64,000 nt of DNA, taken from NCBI GenBank assembly GCA_019636335.1, contig JAHBXR010000001.1, forward strand, positions 234,712 through 298,711, in the 5' to 3' direction. Below, piece by piece: positions 37,986 through 47,168 of the stretch (position 1 is the first letter of the stretch; every line of letters starts with the position of its first letter). Source of the DNA: Pirellulales bacterium (GTDB lineage: Bacteria > Planctomycetota > Planctomycetia > Pirellulales > JAEUIK01). A program made the position numbers and the translations under genes. The notes under the pieces are model-generated. The model saw only the letters and a list, made by a program, of their open reading frames with translations. It was not told the DNA's origin and made no database searches.

Positions 37986-40913
37986 ATGTCAGACCCAGCA
38001 GGCGCGTTCGTTCGAAATCCTCGCGGTGCCAGGACACCTGGCATCGTGGCGCTGGTTTATTGCGCCATCTGCTGCTTCGCCAGCCCCGCCCGGGCCGACG
38101 ATCCCCAAGCGGCGGGGATCGAGTTGTTCGAAAAGCGCATTCGTCCCGTGCTCGTGAGGCAATGCTACGAGTGTCACTCGACCGATTCCAAAACGATTCG
38201 CGCCGGCCTGTTGGTCGACTCGCGCGAGGGGTTGCGCGGCGGGGGGGATTCTGGTCCCGCGGTCGTGCCGGGCAAGCCAGACGAGAGCCTGTTGCTCGAG
38301 GCCTTGCGTTACGAAGGGTTCGAGATGCCCCCGTCGGGCAAGCTGGCCGACGACGTCATCGCCGATTTCCAGAAGTGGATCGAGCTCGGAGCGCCCGATC
38401 CGCGCGACGCCGGCCAGCCGGCGCCAGAGGTGACCGATCCGCTCGCCGCGCGCGACTACTGGTCCTTTCAGCCGATCGCGATGCCTGACGTTCCTCGGCC
38501 GAAGCAGGAAGCCTGGGGGGCCGGCGATCTCGATCGCTTCGTGCTGGCACGTCTCGAGGCCGCGGGGCTCGCGCCCGGTGTGGAAGCGACCGCCCCGCAG
38601 CTTGCGCGGCGCGCGTATCTCGATCTGATCGGGCTACCTCCTACGGTCGAAGAATTGACGGCGTTCGAGACGTCCTTTGCCGCCGATGCCGAGCGGGCGT
38701 GGAGCGACCTGATCGATCGGTTGCTCGCCTCGCCACGCTATGGCGAACGTTGGGGTCGACACTGGCTCGATCTGGCCCGGTATGCCGATTCAACGGGGGG
38801 TGGGCGCTCGTTGCTCTTCGGCAGCTCGTGGCGCTATCGCGACTACGTGATCGAGTCGTTCAACGCCGATGTTCCCTACGATCGGTTTATCGTGGAGCAG
38901 ATTGCCGGCGATCTATTGTCGGCAGAGGACTATCGCGAGCGGCAGCGGCAGATCGTCGCCACGGCGTTCCTGGTGCTCGGTCCGACAAACTACGAGGAGC
39001 AGAACAAGCGTCAGTTGCGGATGGACGTCGTCGACGAGCAGATCGACACCGTGGGGCGAGTTTTTCTGGGCATGACGATCGGCTGCGCCCGCTGCCACGA
39101 CCACAAGTTTGATCCGATCCCCACGGCCGATTACTACGCCCTGGCGGGGATTTTCCGCAGCACGCACACGCTCGTGCATGCGAACGTCTCGAACTGGGTC
39201 GAGCGCGAGCTACCGCTGGAGCCGGCCGCGCAGCAGGCGTGGGACGATTACCGGCACCAATTGGCCGCCTCGACCGAAGGCGTGGAAGCGCAACGCGTAC
39301 TGGTAAAGAAGCGGCGCGCCGATTTGCCCATCGTGACGCTCGACGACAGCGACGCGAAACTGGTGGGCTCGTGGCAAACGAGCGCGAGCGTCAAGCCCTA
39401 TGTCGGCGATGGCTATCGCTATGCCAGCGGCAAGCAGGCTTCGGCCTTGTACGAATTGGCTGGACGCGTGAAGCCGGGGAGCTACGAGCTGCGCGTCTCG
39501 TACACGCCCCATGCGAATCGCAGCAAGCAGACGAACGTCACCGTCCGCCACGCGGCGGGCACCACGGAAATCACGCTCGACCAGACCAAGCCGCCGGCCG
39601 TCGAGTCGCTGTATGTCTCGCTGGGCAAGTTTTCGTTCACGGCGGAGTCAGATGCGGCCGTCGAAATTGCCGCCGCGGACGAGGGGGGAACCGTGGTGGT
39701 CGATGCCGTGCAATGCCTGCCGGCCGCCGTGCCGGATACGGCACGCACGGACGATGCCGGGCAGGAGGGAGACGCCGTCGGGGGAGAAACCTCGAAGTCG
39801 GACGAGCAAGACTTTGCCGCCGAGCTGGCGGCACTTGCCGACGCGGAGCGGGACTTGGCGGCTGCCGAGAAGCAGCTCAAGAAATTGAAGTCCGCCGCGC
39901 CCCCCGCTCCACCCAAGACGATGGCCATCGAGGACGAGCAGGAGACGGGGGATTACCAGGTTTGCATTCGAGGCAATATCGATCGCCTGGGAGAGGTCGC
40001 GCCGCGCGGCTTCCTGAGCGTGGTCGAAGGGGATTCGGCTACGGCGGCGATTCCCCCCGGCGCGAGCGGTCGCTTGGAACTGGCTCGCTGGATTGCCCGA
40101 TCCGAGCATCCCCTTACGTCGCGGGTCATGGTGAACCGCGTGTGGCAGCATCTTTTCGGGCAGGGGATCGTGCGTTCGGCCGACAACCTTGGTACGACGG
40201 GGGAGTTGCCCTCGCATCCCGAATTGCTCGACTACCTTGCGACTCGCTTCAGCGCCGAGGGATGGTCCGTCAAACGGTTGATTCGCGAGATCATGCTCTC
40301 GCGGACCTATCGTCTGTCGAGCGAGCCGCGCGACGAGGTGTTGACCATCGATCCCGACAATCGTCTGCTGGCGTATCAGAATCGTCGACGGCTCGATGCC
40401 GAGGTGATCTACGATTCGATTCTGGTGCTCGGCGGCAAGCTCGACCTGGCCGAGCACGTTGGTTCCACGGTGCGCGAGGGGACGAAGAGCGAGTACGGCT
40501 ACTCGTTCGACGTGGGCCTGCGGGGGGTGTATCTGCCGGTCTTTCGCAACAACCTGCCGGACCTCTTCGCCGTATTCGATTTTCCCGACCCGAACCTGTC
40601 GATCGGAACGCGGACGACGAGCACGCTGGCGACCCAGGCCTTGTTCTTGATGAACAGTCCCTTCGTCGTCGAGCAAGCGCGCGGGGCGGCTGAATCGCTG
40701 TTGGCGGTCGAAGGGCTCGACGACGCGGCGCGACTCGATGGGTGGTATCGGCGCGCCCTGGCGCGCGCCCCCAGCGAGAAAGAACGCCGGCAGGCGCTCG
40801 AGTTTTTGCGGCAGGAGGCCGAAGTAGAGGCGAGCGCCGAACGCGCGCTCGAGCGCTGGTCGGCCGTGTGTCATGCGGTGCTGGCGAGCATCGATTTTCG
40901 CTACGTGGATTGA
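37986..40913 (+). CDS. PSCyt1-DUF1549-DUF1553 protein with inserted golvesin-like domain
   Basis: A 975-residue exported planctomycete cytochrome-type protein (signal GIVALVYCAICCFASPARA; start ATG 37986). A c-type heme site, C60-Y-E-C63-H64, lies in the PSCyt1 domain. DUF1549 follows (YWSFQPI, RRAYLDLIGLPPT, GERWGRHWLDLARYADS), containing a second CARCHDHKFDPIP motif. A beta-sandwich of about 140 residues resembling golvesin/xanthan-lyase C-terminal domains comes next (KPYVGDGYRYASGK..., near 445-585), then a coiled coil, then DUF1553 (SRVMVNRVWQHLFGQGIV, SRTYRLSS). It is paired with the DUF1501 gene 17 bases downstream, the standard planctomycete couple. The couple is thought to act in exported polymer breakdown or electron transfer; the function is unproven. 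Confidence 0.92.
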   Translation: MSDPAGAFVRNPRGARTPGIVALVYCAICCFASPARADDPQAAGIELFEKRIRPVLVRQCYECHSTDSKTIRAGLLVDSREGLRGGGDSGPAVVPGKPDESLLLEALRYEGFEMPPSGKLADDVIADFQKWIELGAPDPRDAGQPAPEVTDPLAARDYWSFQPIAMPDVPRPKQEAWGAGDLDRFVLARLEAAGLAPGVEATAPQLARRAYLDLIGLPPTVEELTAFETSFAADAERAWSDLIDRLLASPRYGERWGRHWLDLARYADSTGGGRSLLFGSSWRYRDYVIESFNADVPYDRFIVEQIAGDLLSAEDYRERQRQIVATAFLVLGPTNYEEQNKRQLRMDVVDEQIDTVGRVFLGMTIGCARCHDHKFDPIPTADYYALAGIFRSTHTLVHANVSNWVERELPLEPAAQQAWDDYRHQLAASTEGVEAQRVLVKKRRADLPIVTLDDSDAKLVGSWQTSASVKPYVGDGYRYASGKQASALYELAGRVKPGSYELRVSYTPHANRSKQTNVTVRHAAGTTEITLDQTKPPAVESLYVSLGKFSFTAESDAAVEIAAADEGGTVVVDAVQCLPAAVPDTARTDDAGQEGDAVGGETSKSDEQDFAAELAALADAERDLAAAEKQLKKLKSAAPPAPPKTMAIEDEQETGDYQVCIRGNIDRLGEVAPRGFLSVVEGDSATAAIPPGASGRLELARWIARSEHPLTSRVMVNRVWQHLFGQGIVRSADNLGTTGELPSHPELLDYLATRFSAEGWSVKRLIREIMLSRTYRLSSEPRDEVLTIDPDNRLLAYQNRRRLDAEVIYDSILVLGGKLDLAEHVGSTVREGTKSEYGYSFDVGLRGVYLPVFRNNLPDLFAVFDFPDPNLSIGTRTTSTLATQALFLMNSPFVVEQARGAAESLLAVEGLDDAARLDGWYRRALARAPSEKERRQALEFLRQEAEVEASAERALERWSAVCHAVLASIDFRYVD

Positions 40914-40930
40914 GTGAGGAGATTTCCAGC

Positions 40931-42376
40931 ATGGCCTGCGAGCATTCGGTGGCGAACCGTCGGCGTTTTTTGGGCACGGCTGCCTGCGGATTCGGTTCTC
41001 TGGCCTGGGCCGGACTTTGCGTCGAAGCCCGGGCGCGCGATGCTCAGCGTGCCGCACCGGTGCTGAACCCGCTGGCCCCGCGCGAGGCGATGTTTCCGGC
41101 CCGGGCCAAGCGGGTGATTTTTCTCTTCATGCAGGGGGGACCCAGTCACGTCGACACGTTCGATTACAAGCCGGCGCTGGAGAAATATCACGGCGAGAAG
41201 CTCGACTTTCGCGATGCCCGCAAACTGGCGCAGAGTGGCACCTCGGAAAAAGAGACGGTGCTGAAGTCGCCGTGGAAGTTCCGCCAGTATGGCCAGTCGG
41301 GGCGCTGGGTTTCGGAACTGTTTCCGCACATTGCCCGGCACGTCGACGACCTGTGCTTTGTCCACAGCCTGCACACGCAGGGGGTGGCGCACGGCCCGAG
41401 CACGCTCTTCTTGCACACCGGCGCGATGAATCTCGTGCGTCCCTCGGTCGGCGCCTGGATCACGTATGGCCTGGGAAGCGAGAACGAGAATCTGCCCGGC
41501 TTCGTGACGATCAATCCCTCGTCGGGCAATGGCGGTCCGCGGAACTACTCGAACGCCTTTCTGCCGGCGTGCTATCAGGGGACCGCGATCGGTCGGGCGG
41601 AACAGCCCGCCGCGGAGGCGCGCTTCCGGCATCTAGGCAACGAACTGCTCGCCGCCGACCAGCGACGGGCACGTTTCGAGCTGCTGCAGGGGATGAACCA
41701 GGCGCAGCTCGCCTCGCGCGCGGCCGACGACGAGGCGAACGCCGTGTTCAGCTCGTTCGAGTTGGCATGGCGCATGCAGAGCGAGGCGCCCGACGTGGTC
41801 GATCTTTCGAACGAGACCGCGGCGACGCTGGCCCTGTACGGCATCGGCGAGAAAGTGACCGACGACTACGGCCGGCAGTGCCTGCTGGCGCGGCGGCTGG
41901 CCGAGGCGGGGGTGCGCTACATCCAGGTCAACTACGGCGATAACAGCTCGAATCCGCGTTGGGATCAGCACAGCAAGATTCATCTGCACGCCGACCATGC
42001 ACGCGCCACCGACAAGCCGGTCGCCGGGTTGATTGCGGATCTTAAGGCGCGCGGGCTGCTCGAAGATACGCTCGTCTGGTGGGGAGGCGAGTTCGGCCGC
42101 AATCCGTTCGCCCAGGGCACCGACGGCCGCGATCACAATCCCAGCGGCTTTACGCATTTTCTGGCCGGGGGTGGCACGCGTACCGGCTACGCCCACGGCG
42201 CGACCGACGAGTTCGGCCACGAAGCGGCCATCGCCAAGGTCCACATGCACGACCTGCACGCCACGCTGCTGCACCTGCTGGGGCTCGACCACGAGCGGCT
42301 GACGTTCAACTACGCGGGGCGCGATTTCCGACTGACCGATGTGGAAGGGCGCGTGGTGCCGGAGCTGTTTGCGTAG
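40931..42376 (+). CDS. DUF1501 domain-containing protein, Tat-exported
   Basis: A 481-residue alkaline-phosphatase-superfamily (sulfatase-like) protein with a Tat signal (NRRRFLGTAACGFGSLAWAGL). The DUF1501 hallmarks are AKRVIFLFMQGGPSHVDTFDYKP, VHSLHTQGVAHGPSTLFLHTG, WDQHSKIHLHADHA, WWGGEFGRNPF and HDLHATLLHLLGLDHERLTF. AGGAG nine bases upstream supports ATG 40931. It follows the DUF1549/DUF1553 gene by 17 bases and is surely co-transcribed. The partners probably act together outside the cytoplasm. Confidence 0.94.
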   Translation: MACEHSVANRRRFLGTAACGFGSLAWAGLCVEARARDAQRAAPVLNPLAPREAMFPARAKRVIFLFMQGGPSHVDTFDYKPALEKYHGEKLDFRDARKLAQSGTSEKETVLKSPWKFRQYGQSGRWVSELFPHIARHVDDLCFVHSLHTQGVAHGPSTLFLHTGAMNLVRPSVGAWITYGLGSENENLPGFVTINPSSGNGGPRNYSNAFLPACYQGTAIGRAEQPAAEARFRHLGNELLAADQRRARFELLQGMNQAQLASRAADDEANAVFSSFELAWRMQSEAPDVVDLSNETAATLALYGIGEKVTDDYGRQCLLARRLAEAGVRYIQVNYGDNSSNPRWDQHSKIHLHADHARATDKPVAGLIADLKARGLLEDTLVWWGGEFGRNPFAQGTDGRDHNPSGFTHFLAGGGTRTGYAHGATDEFGHEAAIAKVHMHDLHATLLHLLGLDHERLTFNYAGRDFRLTDVEGRVVPELFA

Positions 42377-42415
42377 GTCGCGCACCACGTGCGCGGCGAT
42401 GGAGCCACTTTGCCC

Positions 42416-42745
42416 CTACTCGGTCAGCATGCGATCGAGCGCTTCGAGGCCTGTCATGCCGGGGACGATGCCCATCTTTCGCGCGGGCTCGCTGACTTCG
42501 ACGATCTTGGCCTCGAACAAATCCTCGGCGTGGACGAGTGGCTTGGCGGGCGTGCCACGGGCGATGGCGACGGCGAGATTGAATTCGCCGGCAATGTCGA
42601 CGTCGTAAATCCCGCAGCCGATCAAGCCACGTCCCGTGTGGATGGCGCAGTATTGACCACCTTTCCAGCGGCAGCTCATGCCCAGTGCCTCGCCCCGTTC
42701 GGTCTTGATCACTCGTTGATCGACCTGTGGAAGTTCGACCGGCAT
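42416..42745 (-). CDS. DUF1805 domain-containing protein
   Basis: A 109-residue protein with the DUF1805 pattern: GEALGMSCRWKGGQYCAIHTGRGLIGCGIYDVDIAGEF, AVAIARGTP, and the terminal LGIKVGMTGxEAL-like GIVPGMTGLEALDRM. AAGGAA precedes ATG 42745. The family (YunC-like) has no firmly known function. It converges with the DUF1501 gene. Confidence 0.85.
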   Translation of the reverse strand: MPVELPQVDQRVIKTERGEALGMSCRWKGGQYCAIHTGRGLIGCGIYDVDIAGEFNLAVAIARGTPAKPLVHAEDLFEAKIVEVSEPARKMGIVPGMTGLEALDRMLTE

Positions 42746-42958
42746 GCTCGTGTTTCCTTGTGGTCTTGGCCCGCTCGCGTTGTCCGTACTTCCTTGATAG
42801 CCCGATGGAGAGTGGTTCGCAAGTCACAGGCTTGAATGGCTGCGGCAGCGTAGATCACGGGTTGGATAAAAAGAATCGCTTCCACGGAAGGCGATTGAGA
42901 GTAGAAGCGGGAGCAGAACTGTTTTCTGGACTGCTCGACATTCTAGTATCGTAGCCAC

Positions 42959-43093
42959 ATGTCCCGCTTGAGGAGTCGCCGTTCGACAGCGACCGGCCTT
43001 CCGTACGGTGAGGAGAAGTGGGTCGCACGCCTGTCCCAGAAGCTCAACCTGGACCTCACGATCCGCCCCCGCGGCCGACCTTCCAGAGAATAG
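42959..43093 (+). pseudogene. RAYT (REP-associated tyrosine transposase) remnant, C-terminal segment
   Basis: A 44-codon frame whose last 32 residues read as a RAYT C-terminus: TGLPYGEEKWVARLSQKLNL followed by DLTIRPRGRPSRE. In planctomycete RAYTs this pattern is G.P.G...W..R....L.L..T.RPRGRP. The first codons (MSRLRS) and the bases before them (CGTAGCCACATG) resemble the 5' end of the second remnant (CGTAGCCGCATG). It is therefore best read as one transposase gene with a large internal deletion. The catalytic HUH and tyrosine motifs are gone. Confidence 0.6.
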
Positions 43094-43224
43094 TATTGCC
43101 CCCTTTTCAGTATCCACGAATCGGTCACGCGCGCCGCTGGGCGGAAAAGGTTCATCGTCCGCTCGCAGAAGGGTCAGAGCTATTTGTTGGACAGGCCGGT
43201 TGACGTATTTGATAGCGTAGCCGC

Positions 43225-43407
43225 ATGCCACGCCCCTTACGGGCGATCGACGGCGGCCTCGTCTGTCATGCGATCCATCGTGTCGATCGTTGGCAGCATG
43301 TGTTTCACCAGCCTGCAGGTTTACTGGGCTTCTTGCATGCCTGCTGCCAGCGTGTCTCAGCGGGGTACGTCGATCACATGCCCACCCCAAGTGTGTTGTG
43401 GGCATAG
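43225..43407 (+). pseudogene. RAYT remnant, N-terminal segment
   Basis: A 60-codon frame starting MPRPLRAIDGGLVCHAIHRV, the characteristic N-terminus of IS200-like REP-associated transposases (MPRPLR...GGL.YHV.NR). VFHQPAGLLGFL then corresponds to the usual VF...DY.AFL. After HMPTPSVLWA it ends prematurely, so the catalytic core is missing. It lies 131 bases after the other remnant in the same orientation. Together they occupy a 700-base region with no other gene. Confidence 0.6.
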
Positions 43408-43447
43408 CACCGTGATCCGCTAACTTGCATCCGACGATGAGGAGCCC

Positions 43448-44839
43448 TTACAGCAGGTGCCGGGCTTTGATTTCGAGATAGCGATTGATCAAGGGGGCAG
43501 TTAGATCTTCTGGGAAGACGTCGAGTGCGAGGACGCCCCGGCCTGTGAGATCGGCCAGCACTTGCGATCGCCACAGCAACAATTCGGCCGCGGCGCCGGC
43601 GCGGAACAACTCGGCTCCCTGTGGTTCGCCGGCTACGTCGACGGCCGAGAAGACGCTGTGGTCGCGCAACAGCACGCCCAGCGGTAAATGTCGCCCGACG
43701 AGATTACCAAGGTAACGCTCGATCTGGTTGCTGTTCACCTCGTCGATGACGTTGGTGATCAGGATGACGAGCGAACGCTTGCGGCATTGCGCCGCGAGGT
43801 AAAGGAACGCCTTGTCGTAGCGCGATTCGACCAGGCGAGGAAACCGGTCGAACGAGGCGTGCAGCAGGCGGTTCATCTGGGCGCGACCGCCCCGCGGCGG
43901 GACGAAGGTGTGGATCTCGTCCGAGAAGGCGATCATGCCGACCGAGTCGCCGCGGTTGAGCGCGACGTAGCCCAGCATGAGCATGGCGTTCAAGGCATGG
44001 TCGAGCAGGCTCAGCCCCTCGGCCTGATTGGTCATCATGCGCCCACAATCGAGCAGGAAGATGACGCGCTGACTCTGGTTGGCCTGAAAGTCGCGTACGG
44101 TCAGCTTGCGGCGGCGGGCGGTGCTGCGCCAGTCGATGTGCCGGGGATTGTCGTCGGGCGTGTAATCGCGCAAGCGTTCGAATTCGTTGTCCTGGCCGAT
44201 GCGGCGCGTGCGGCGCACGCCCAGCAGGCTGAGGCGGTTCGTGCGCGCGAGCACCGCGTACTGCGAGACCTGCTGCATGTCGGGATAGACGTGGATCACC
44301 GACGGAACGGCATATTCGAGCTGCCGCCGCCACAGTCCCCAGCGGCTGCGGACGCGCACGAAGGTGGTCTCCAGCCGATAAGCCCCGCGACGCTGGCTCG
44401 TCAGGCGATAGTTCACCGTCGCGCGGCTGCGGGCCGGCAGATTCACGTCGAACCGATCGGGGGTGGGCTCGAGCCGGTCGGGCACGCCGTCGCGAATGGC
44501 GAGTTGCTGCCGCCGACGCGAGTGGTTGGTCACCGTCAGCGTCACCGGGTGGGGACGGGCCAGCGAGGCGGTGCGCAACGTCTGCCGCTCGACGCTCAAT
44601 TGCTTCTTGCGCGGTAACGTAAAGAGATCGAGGGTGGCCAGGAGCACGATGGCGCCATCGGCCACGAGTAGCGGCGGCATCAGCGTGGGCGTAAAGACGA
44701 GGCCCGCGGCGAGGATCGCCGGCAGCAACCCCAGCGCCACCAGCGGCCAGTTGGGAAACGCGCGCGCAAAGTAGCCCACGAGCATCAGCGCGACGATGAA
44801 GCCCAAGAGCGGTAGCAGAAACCAGGCCAGCGTGCTCAC
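43448..44839 (-). CDS. DUF58 domain-containing protein
   Basis: A 463-residue membrane protein. Two N-terminal transmembrane helices (about 5-25 and 32-65) are followed by a beta-rich segment and the DUF58/vWA-like domain with GQDNEFERLRDYTPDDNPRHIDWRSTARRRKL, the family signature. It starts at GTG 44839, overlapping the MoxR stop by four bases. MoxR-DUF58 pairs form chaperone-like complexes. This one ends the long operon 50651-43448. Its targets are unknown. Confidence 0.93.
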   Translation of the reverse strand: MSTLAWFLLPLLGFIVALMLVGYFARAFPNWPLVALGLLPAILAAGLVFTPTLMPPLLVADGAIVLLATLDLFTLPRKKQLSVERQTLRTASLARPHPVTLTVTNHSRRRQQLAIRDGVPDRLEPTPDRFDVNLPARSRATVNYRLTSQRRGAYRLETTFVRVRSRWGLWRRQLEYAVPSVIHVYPDMQQVSQYAVLARTNRLSLLGVRRTRRIGQDNEFERLRDYTPDDNPRHIDWRSTARRRKLTVRDFQANQSQRVIFLLDCGRMMTNQAEGLSLLDHALNAMLMLGYVALNRGDSVGMIAFSDEIHTFVPPRGGRAQMNRLLHASFDRFPRLVESRYDKAFLYLAAQCRKRSLVILITNVIDEVNSNQIERYLGNLVGRHLPLGVLLRDHSVFSAVDVAGEPQGAELFRAGAAAELLLWRSQVLADLTGRGVLALDVFPEDLTAPLINRYLEIKARHLL

Positions 44840-45963
44840 AGTCGCGGAACCTCGACCGTGCGGACCATTTCGGTGAGGACTTCGTCGACGCGGCGTCCTT
44901 CGACCTCGGCCTCGGCGGTGAGGATGACGCGGTGGCGCAGCGCCGGCAGCACCAACTCAACCACGTCGTCGGGCACGGCGTAGTCGCGGCCGTAGAAGGC
45001 CGCCAGCGTGCGCGCTCCCTGCAGCAGGGCGATGCCCGCGCGGGGCGAGGCCCCCAGGTGGAACTGCGGCCACTCGCGCGTCAGCCGCACGATGCGATTG
45101 ATGTAATCGAGCAGTCGATCATCGAGGCGCACGCGGCTGCACTCCGCGCTCACTTGCAGGATCTCGGCCGGCGAAGTGACGGCCCGTAGCGATTCGAGCT
45201 CGGCCTGCACGTCAACGTGGTCGCGGTGCAGGCGGAGGATGTCGATCTCTTCCTGTGGGGCGGGATAGTTCGCCACCACTTTGAACATGAAGCGATCGAG
45301 CTGCGCCTCGGGCAGGTTGTAGGTGCCCTCGGACTCGATCGGGTTTTGCGTGGCGAGCACCAGGAAGGGGCGTTCGAGCAGGTGCGTGTGGTTGTCGACC
45401 GTGACGCGGTATTCCTGCATGATCTCGAGCAGGGCGGCGTGCGTCTTGGCGGGGCTGCGGTTGATTTCGTCCGCCAGCAGCAACTGGGTGAAGACCGGGC
45501 CAGGGCGAAAGCGGAAGTCTTGCGTCTTCAGATCGAAGATCGGCGAGCCGGTGATATCCGAGGGCATCAGGTCGGCGGTGAACTGGATGCGTCCGAAGCG
45601 GCAGCCCAACACGCGACCGAGCGCGCGGACGAGGAGCGTTTTGCCCAAGCCCGGCACGCTTTCGATCAGCAGGTGGCCCCCCGAGAAGAGGGCGACGAGA
45701 GAGCCCAGGAGGAGCTCGTCCTGGCCGATGTAGACGCGGCGTGCTTCGGCCGAGATGCGATCGAAGAGTCGCTTGGTGGGAGTGTCCGCGCCGGGGGTAT
45801 TGGGGGCCGAAGACCGCACAGCCGACGAGGAGGGGGGGGCTGCCGACGTGGGAGAGGCTGCGCTGGGTGGTGCAGCCTGGCCGCCAAAAGGAGAAGCTGG
45901 CGAGCGGGGAGGGCTCGACGGCGGTTGTCCGGCGGATTGGGGATCGAAAGGAGAATCGTTCAT
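44836..45963 (-). CDS. MoxR family AAA+ ATPase
   Basis: A 375-residue AAA+ protein. Walker A is SVPGLGKT (about 102-109), Walker B LLLADEINR, followed by the MoxR signature RSPAKTHAALLEIMQE and sensor segment ATQNPIESEGTYNLPEAQLDRF. A 60-residue Pro/Ser/Ala-rich N-terminal tail is unusual. It overlaps its neighbours by four bases on both sides, showing translational coupling. It is likely to remodel the DUF58 and other membrane partners of this operon. Confidence 0.94.
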   Translation of the reverse strand: MNDSPFDPQSAGQPPSSPPRSPASPFGGQAAPPSAASPTSAAPPSSSAVRSSAPNTPGADTPTKRLFDRISAEARRVYIGQDELLLGSLVALFSGGHLLIESVPGLGKTLLVRALGRVLGCRFGRIQFTADLMPSDITGSPIFDLKTQDFRFRPGPVFTQLLLADEINRSPAKTHAALLEIMQEYRVTVDNHTHLLERPFLVLATQNPIESEGTYNLPEAQLDRFMFKVVANYPAPQEEIDILRLHRDHVDVQAELESLRAVTSPAEILQVSAECSRVRLDDRLLDYINRIVRLTREWPQFHLGASPRAGIALLQGARTLAAFYGRDYAVPDDVVELVLPALRHRVILTAEAEVEGRRVDEVLTEMVRTVEVPRL

Positions 45964-47168
45964 GCGGTGGAGCCTGTCCCTGGGGGCAAAGTGGTAGTCT
46001 GCGTCGCGCCGCTGCCCATCGCGACGGGCGACATGCCGACGGCCGTCGTAGCGGCGGCTGGATGGAAGCCGGCCGCTTCGCCGCGCGAGGCGAGCCGGTA
46101 GTGTGCCAGTCGTTCGCGAGCATACTCGGCATCGCGCGTTTTTTCGAGGAGTTGTCCGAGCGCGTCGACGTGCTGGCCAAAGTCCGCCTCGTGCTCGACG
46201 CGGCTCTCGCGCGGAATGCCGAAGATCCAGTACCGCGCGAAGGCGAACAACACCCCCACCAGCGCCAGATGCAGCAGGATCTGATTGAAGGGGTAGATGG
46301 TGAAGACCTCGAGCCCCGTGGGGAGGCCCAATTCGGGATCCTCTTCGAGAATCACGGGCTCGATGAACCCGCTTTCGAGGAAAAAGACGTTCTTGTTTTC
46401 GCCGACTTCCGCCACGAGCTTTTGGGCCAGCTTGCGGTGCTCGTGATTCACCAGCGGCAGATTCAACAGGAACGAGCCGTTGGTCACCACGATCAACTGG
46501 CTTTCGCCCCACACTTCGCGGGCAATGAGAGTGTCTCCATCGGAACCGAGCAGGGTTTCGGCGGTGGGGGGCGGGATGAGCCGGCCGATGAGGGAGATGT
46601 CGAGTTGCAACGGATCGACGCCTTCGACCCAGCGTTGTTCGCCCTGTAGCGTATGCACGTCGCGATACTTGCGGGCCTCTTGCATGGTGAACCAGTCGCA
46701 GTCCTCATCGGCTGGCATAGCCTGGCGACGATTGTCGAATCGCTGTTGGGCCTCGCTCAGTGTTTTGGCCAGAGGTTTGACTTGCTCGGTCGGCGCTCGG
46801 CGGTTCATCTGGCGCCAGTAGGTCACGGCGGCGTCGTAATCGCGGCCGATGTAGATCAGCGAGCGGCCGGGCTTTTCGAGGAGCCAGTCTTCGAGCCAGG
46901 CGCGCACCTTGGGACTGGGGGGCTCGAAGTTATCCGGGGCCCAGACGATCACGTCGGCCTTCTCGCGCAAGCGGGGAGACAAGTACCGCCAGCTCGATAC
47001 GCGGTCGCCGGCCAGCTCGAACATCCTCGCGAGCGTGGTGGTGCCGTTGACGCTTTGATGGCTGCCCGGCATCTGGCGCACGCCGTAATCGGATTCGAGC
47101 GACGACGAGGAACAGCCGATCAACAGCGGCAGCCAGACGGTGCCGGCCAGGATGGCGCGGAGGTTCAT
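45960..47168 (-). CDS. DUF4350 domain-containing lipoprotein
   Basis: A 402-residue protein with a lipoprotein signal (VWLPLLIGCSSS; lipobox LIGC). The DUF4350 domain follows (TTLARMFELAGDRVSSWRYLSPRLREKADVIVWAP). A C-terminal transmembrane helix (ILLHLALVGVLFAFARYWIFGIPRE) precedes a cytoplasmic tail. AGGAGG four bases before ATG 47168 is a strong ribosome-binding site, and the start overlaps the DUF4129 stop. DUF4350 proteins accompany MoxR/DUF58/DUF4129 operons; the function is unproven. Confidence 0.88.
   Translation of the reverse strand: MNLRAILAGTVWLPLLIGCSSSSLESDYGVRQMPGSHQSVNGTTTLARMFELAGDRVSSWRYLSPRLREKADVIVWAPDNFEPPSPKVRAWLEDWLLEKPGRSLIYIGRDYDAAVTYWRQMNRRAPTEQVKPLAKTLSEAQQRFDNRRQAMPADEDCDWFTMQEARKYRDVHTLQGEQRWVEGVDPLQLDISLIGRLIPPPTAETLLGSDGDTLIAREVWGESQLIVVTNGSFLLNLPLVNHEHRKLAQKLVAEVGENKNVFFLESGFIEPVILEEDPELGLPTGLEVFTIYPFNQILLHLALVGVLFAFARYWIFGIPRESRVEHEADFGQHVDALGQLLEKTRDAEYARERLAHYRLASRGEAAGFHPAAATTAVGMSPVAMGSGATQTTTLPPGTGSTA

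Noticed and set aside
42824..43405. 193-codon minus-strand frame in the gap before the DUF58 gene
   Set aside because: Overlaps the two RAYT remnants on the opposite strand and has random composition.
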